A stretch of 7,748 nucleotides of DNA, taken from NCBI GenBank assembly GCA_945888895.1, contig CAMDAY010000100.1, forward strand, positions 1-7,748, read 5' to 3'. Under the pieces are notes generated by a model. That model was given only the letters and a program-made list of their open reading frames with translations, was not told the origin of the DNA and did not search any database. This stretch comes from Dehalococcoides mccartyi. GTDB taxonomy: Bacteria > Chloroflexota > Dehalococcoidia > UBA2979. A program made the position numbers and the translations under genes. This document shows positions 5,195-7,748 of the stretch, piece by piece (the first letter of the stretch is position 1; each line of letters begins with the position of its first letter).

Positions 5195-6352
5195 ATGGCA
5201 CCACGCGAGCCCGCCGACGGATCACCCCCACCCCAACCCTCCCCCGTCGAGGGGGAGGGGGGACGGAATACGTGGGGCCTCCGAGGGCATGACAGTGCCG
5301 TCGAGGCACTCCGCCGCGCGATCCGGTCGGGGCACCTCGCGCACGCGTTCCTGATCGGCGGGCCGCCGGGCGTCGGCAAGACGGCGCTCGCGCGTCGCCT
5401 CGCCGCCACGCTGACCGCGCCGAGCGCCGACGACGAAACCGTCCCCGACCTTGAGGCTCGCGCGGCGAAGCAGATCGAGGCAGGGACCAACCCGGACATC
5501 GAGCGCATCACCATCGGCGGGATGTGCGACGAGACCCCGCACGACCACGCCACCGACCGCTCCACGCGCATCCGCATCTGCCAGGTCAGGCGACTCGAAC
5601 GGGTCGCCTCGCTCGCCCCGTTCGCCGCGCCGCGGCGAGTGTTCATCATCGACACCGCGGACGACCTCCAGAACGAAGCGGCGCACGCGCTGCTCAAGAC
5701 GCTCGAGGAGCCACCGGGCGGGGCGATGCTCATCCTCGTCGCGGCGGACGTCGACGCCCTGCTGCCGACGATCCGCTCGCGCTGCCAGGAGTTCACGCTG
5801 CGCCCCATGCCGCACACGCTCCTCGCCGCCGCGCTGCAGGAGGACGCCGGGCTCCCGGCCGAGGAGGCCGTGACGCTCGCGCACCTCGCGCACGGGCGAT
5901 ACGGCCTCGCGATGCGCATGCACGCCGACCCGACGATGGCCGTGCTCCGCGAGTCCGCCGAGGCGGAGGCGGGACGCCTCGCCACCGGATCGCGCAACGA
6001 GCGCTTCGATGTCGCCGACCGCATGGGCAACGGCTGGTACCGCGAGCGCGAGAGCGTGCTGGCGACGATCGACCTGTGGCGCGAGTGGTGGCGCAGCGCG
6101 CTCCTCGCCGGCGCGGGCGTCGAGGGCGTACGTTCAAACATCGACTGCAACGCCGAGGATGCACTGCGTGCGCTGCGTGCGGTGCAGACGGCGCGCGAGC
6201 ACCTGCTCGCCAACACCAGCGCGCAACTGGCGCTGGACGTGATGATGCTCGACCTGCCGATGCTGCCTCCCGGTTCCGTAACCGGTGGACACGTCGCTGG
6301 TCGCGCCGATCTTGAAACGGAGGAACGCGTCCCGGCGACCGTCGGCGAGTAG
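5195..6352 (+). CDS. holB: DNA polymerase III subunit delta-prime
   Basis: Clamp-loader subunit delta-prime, an AAA+ protein that helps load the sliding clamp on DNA. In 385-residue numbering: the family start WGLRGHDSAVEALRRAI (27-43), HAFLIGGPPGVGKT with an intact P-loop (50-63), IIDTADDLQNEAAHALLKTL (151-170) with LEEPP after it, and the SRC motif (195-197) in LPTIRSRCQ. The C-terminal collar region includes LATIDLWREWWRSALL (289-304). The zinc-binding cysteine cluster often found after the P-loop is absent. The ATG at 5195 is two bases after the lysA stop, with GGACGAG five bases upstream. Residues about 10-23 (SPPPQPSPVEGEGG) are encoded by palindromic repeat copy D; no in-frame ATG, GTG or TTG lies between the repeat and the AAA+ domain, so the repeat must be translated. 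The last 27 residues look like an unstructured tail. Confidence 0.9.
   Translation: MAPREPADGSPPPQPSPVEGEGGRNTWGLRGHDSAVEALRRAIRSGHLAHAFLIGGPPGVGKTALARRLAATLTAPSADDETVPDLEARAAKQIEAGTNPDIERITIGGMCDETPHDHATDRSTRIRICQVRRLERVASLAPFAAPRRVFIIDTADDLQNEAAHALLKTLEEPPGGAMLILVAADVDALLPTIRSRCQEFTLRPMPHTLLAAALQEDAGLPAEEAVTLAHLAHGRYGLAMRMHADPTMAVLRESAEAEAGRLATGSRNERFDVADRMGNGWYRERESVLATIDLWREWWRSALLAGAGVEGVRSNIDCNAEDALRALRAVQTAREHLLANTSAQLALDVMMLDLPMLPPGSVTGGHVAGRADLETEERVPATVGE
5223..5259. repeat. Palindromic repeat copy D, inside the holB coding region
   Basis: CCCTCCCCC (5237-5245) pairs with GGGGGAGGG (5251-5259), nine base pairs over the loop GTCGA. On the minus strand the G runs continue as G5-A-G3-TT-G4-T-G5 (5225-5245). 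Same subtype as copy B. It lies 28 bases after the holB start codon and encodes the Pro/Glu/Gly-rich segment of the HolB N-terminus without breaking the frame. Confidence 0.85.
6270..6285. repeat. Small inverted repeat near the 3' end of holB
   Basis: CCGGTT (6270-6275) and AACCGG (6280-6285) are perfect complements around CCGT. It lies within the last 30 codons of holB, at the point where the conserved part of the protein ends. It may be a small operator, an RNA hairpin or chance; no T tract follows. Confidence 0.35.
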
Positions 6353-6364
6353 TCTGCTCCGGCC

Positions 6365-6400
6365 CCCTCTCCCCGTTCGGGGAGAGGGTTGGGGTGAGGG
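6365..6400. repeat. Palindromic repeat copy E, between holB and ricT
   Basis: CCCTCTCCCC (6365-6374) pairs with GGGGAGAGGG (6379-6388) across a four-base GTTC loop whose outer G and C could also pair. Plus-strand G runs continue as GGGG-AGA-GGG-TT-GGGG-TGA-GGG (6379-6400), so the G-quadruplex pattern is in the sense strand of the mRNA, 35 bases before the ricT ATG. It fills nearly half of the 83-base gap. No T tract follows, so it is not called a terminator. Confidence 0.85.
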
Positions 6401-6435
6401 CCTCTGCCTTCGGTGGCGCTGCGACGCGAACAACG

Positions 6436-7748
6436 ATGGTGACCCAGATCCCTGAAACACAAACACGCGACGGCGTGGTCGGCATTCGATTCGTCGAGGC
6501 CGGCCCGATCCACTACTGCTCCCCCGCATCGCTGAGCCTCGGCAGCGGCGATTACATCGTCGTCCGCACCGACCGCGGCGAGCGCATGGGCTGGGTCGTG
6601 CTCGCGGCAGACCAGATCCTCGGCGCGAACCTCCACCTCAACGACGGCCCCGTGCGCGTGATCGACCGGCTCGCATCCGAGGCGGACGTGCAGGCGTACC
6701 GCGACATGCAAACGCGCGCGACCGAGGACCTCGGTCGGGCGCAGGCGATCGCCACGAAGCGCGACCCGCGCGTGCGCGTCGCCAGCCTGATGTACGACCT
6801 CGACGGATCGCACGCAGACCTGACCTTCGTCGCGCGCGACCAGGACGACGGCGAGTGGCTGCGTCGCAGCGCCGCGAAGGAGTTCAGCGCCAACGTGCAG
6901 GTGGAGCAGGTCGGCGACCGCGACCGCGCGAAGTCGCTGGGCGGCCTCGGTCAGTGCGGGCGCGCGCTCTGCTGCTCGTCGTGGCAGGTGGAGTTCCCCG
7001 CGATCTCGATCAAGATGGCGAAGGACCAGGGCCTCGCCCCGAACCCCTCGAAGATCTCGGGCGTGTGCGGCCGCCTGCTCTGCTGCCTCTCGTTCGAGGT
7101 GGACGCGTACCGCGAGATCCTCGGCTCGCTGCCGAAGGTCGGCAAGCGCATCAGCACCCCCGTGGGCCGCGCGAAGGTGATTTCGATCAACGCGATGACC
7201 GAGACCGTGCGCATGCGCATGGAGGACACCAACGAGATCGTGGAGATGCCCGCCGCCGCACTGCGCGAGCAGTACGGCACCGCGGTACGCCCGGCGGACC
7301 TCGAGGATGACGTGGAGCGCGCGATCCACGAGCAGGACCGCGAGCGCCGCGAGAACTTCCTCGGCGTCCTCGAACCCGTGTCGATGCCCACAGCGCCCCG
7401 ACGTCCGGACAGCCGTCCCCAGGGCCGCCCCGATCGAGGCAACGACAGCCGCCCGCCGCGCCCCGATCGCCCCGCCGGCGGACGTCGCGACGACGCTACC
7501 TCGACCGACCGCCCCGCGCGAGGTGGCCCCGGCCGCCCGCGGCGCGACGGCGCCCCCGGCGACGCCCCCACTGGCACCTCGAACGCACGACCCGGCCGCC
7601 CCGGCATCGCCGCCCGCCGTTCCTCGCGCCCCGGCACGCCCGAGGGCACCGACATGTCGACTGGGCAGGCCGAGGCACCTCGTGCCGAACGCCCCCCGCG
7701 CGAGGATCGCCCCACCCGCCCGCCTCGACCGGCCGGCGAGGCGACGAC
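6436..7748 (+). CDS. ricT: RicT / PSP1-domain protein (partial, no stop before right edge)
   Basis: Open from ATG 6436 to the window end: 437 codons, 3' end missing. The PSP1 domain is plain: GVVGIRFVEAGPIHY near the start, KSLGGLGQCGRALCCSSW (166-183), SIKMAKDQ (191-198), and NPSKISGVCGRLLCCLSFE (203-221). The two cysteine groups C174/C179/C180 and C211/C216/C217 match the conserved cysteines of the family. In Bacillus subtilis RicT (YaaT) forms a complex with RicA and RicF that carries Fe-S clusters and aids RNase Y in mRNA processing; its gene follows holB there, as here. From about residue 316 the protein turns into a low-complexity tail rich in Arg, Pro, Asp and Gly (for example RRPDSRPQGRPDRG) of at least 120 residues, probably disordered and perhaps RNA-binding. 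No Shine-Dalgarno sequence precedes the ATG; an in-frame GTG at 6394 lies just behind the purine arm of repeat E and is a weaker alternative start. Confidence 0.9.
   Translation, partial: MVTQIPETQTRDGVVGIRFVEAGPIHYCSPASLSLGSGDYIVVRTDRGERMGWVVLAADQILGANLHLNDGPVRVIDRLASEADVQAYRDMQTRATEDLGRAQAIATKRDPRVRVASLMYDLDGSHADLTFVARDQDDGEWLRRSAAKEFSANVQVEQVGDRDRAKSLGGLGQCGRALCCSSWQVEFPAISIKMAKDQGLAPNPSKISGVCGRLLCCLSFEVDAYREILGSLPKVGKRISTPVGRAKVISINAMTETVRMRMEDTNEIVEMPAAALREQYGTAVRPADLEDDVERAIHEQDRERRENFLGVLEPVSMPTAPRRPDSRPQGRPDRGNDSRPPRPDRPAGGRRDDATSTDRPARGGPGRPRRDGAPGDAPTGTSNARPGRPGIAARRSSRPGTPEGTDMSTGQAEAPRAERPPREDRPTRPPRPAGEAT

Noticed and set aside
3843..5309. Minus-strand open frame opposite lysA
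   Set aside because: His/Arg/Asp-rich shadow of lysA codons with no motif.
5110..7329. Very long minus-strand open frame opposite holB and ricT
   Set aside because: It is the antisense shadow of two well-supported genes and shows no recognisable domain; stop codons are rare in this composition.

Overview
This GC-rich window comes from a bacterial chromosome and contains mostly housekeeping genes. The best taxonomic guess is a Chloroflexota-like organism. The basis is a holB-ricT (PSP1 domain) gene pair, a short MutY whose C-terminal region resembles actinobacterial MutY, a lysA that probably starts with TTG, and repeated GC-rich palindromes. This is inference; no marker gene such as rRNA is present.

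Layout. The left half is read on the minus strand, in transcription order: (1) a Schlafen AlbA_2 / GHKL ATP-binding / winged-helix protein (3692 to 2279), split by a one-base frameshift in a run of seven G and visibly less GC-rich than its surroundings; (2) an 81-residue hypothetical protein whose start lies inside the end of that gene; (3) a MutY-like HhH glycosylase (2036 to 1038) that has lost the catalytic glutamate; (4) a 287-base gap holding three palindromic repeats; (5) a glyoxalase-II-like metallo-beta-lactamase-fold hydrolase (750 to 103); and (6) possibly the first 30 codons of another gene running off the left edge. The right half is read on the plus strand from a divergent intergenic region (3693-3848): lysA, then holB two bases after it, then ricT, which runs off the right edge with a long Arg/Pro-rich tail.

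Function. lysA makes L-lysine from meso-diaminopimelate. holB supplies the delta-prime subunit of the DNA polymerase III clamp loader. ricT belongs to a family whose Bacillus subtilis member works with RNase Y in mRNA maturation; in Firmicutes it also follows holB. The minus-strand block combines a probably acquired regulator or defence-type gene with DNA-repair and hydrolase genes.

The most interesting structure is a family of five short palindromes (three between mutY and the hydrolase gene, one inside the 5' coding region of holB, one between holB and ricT). Each pairs a hairpin with a four-run G tract that fits a G-quadruplex pattern on one strand. The holB copy is translated in frame. 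Other points of note are the active-site substitution in MutY, the homopolymer frameshift in the Schlafen-type gene, and the low-complexity tail of RicT. No CRISPR array, tRNA, rRNA, transposase or clearly new multi-gene system is visible.
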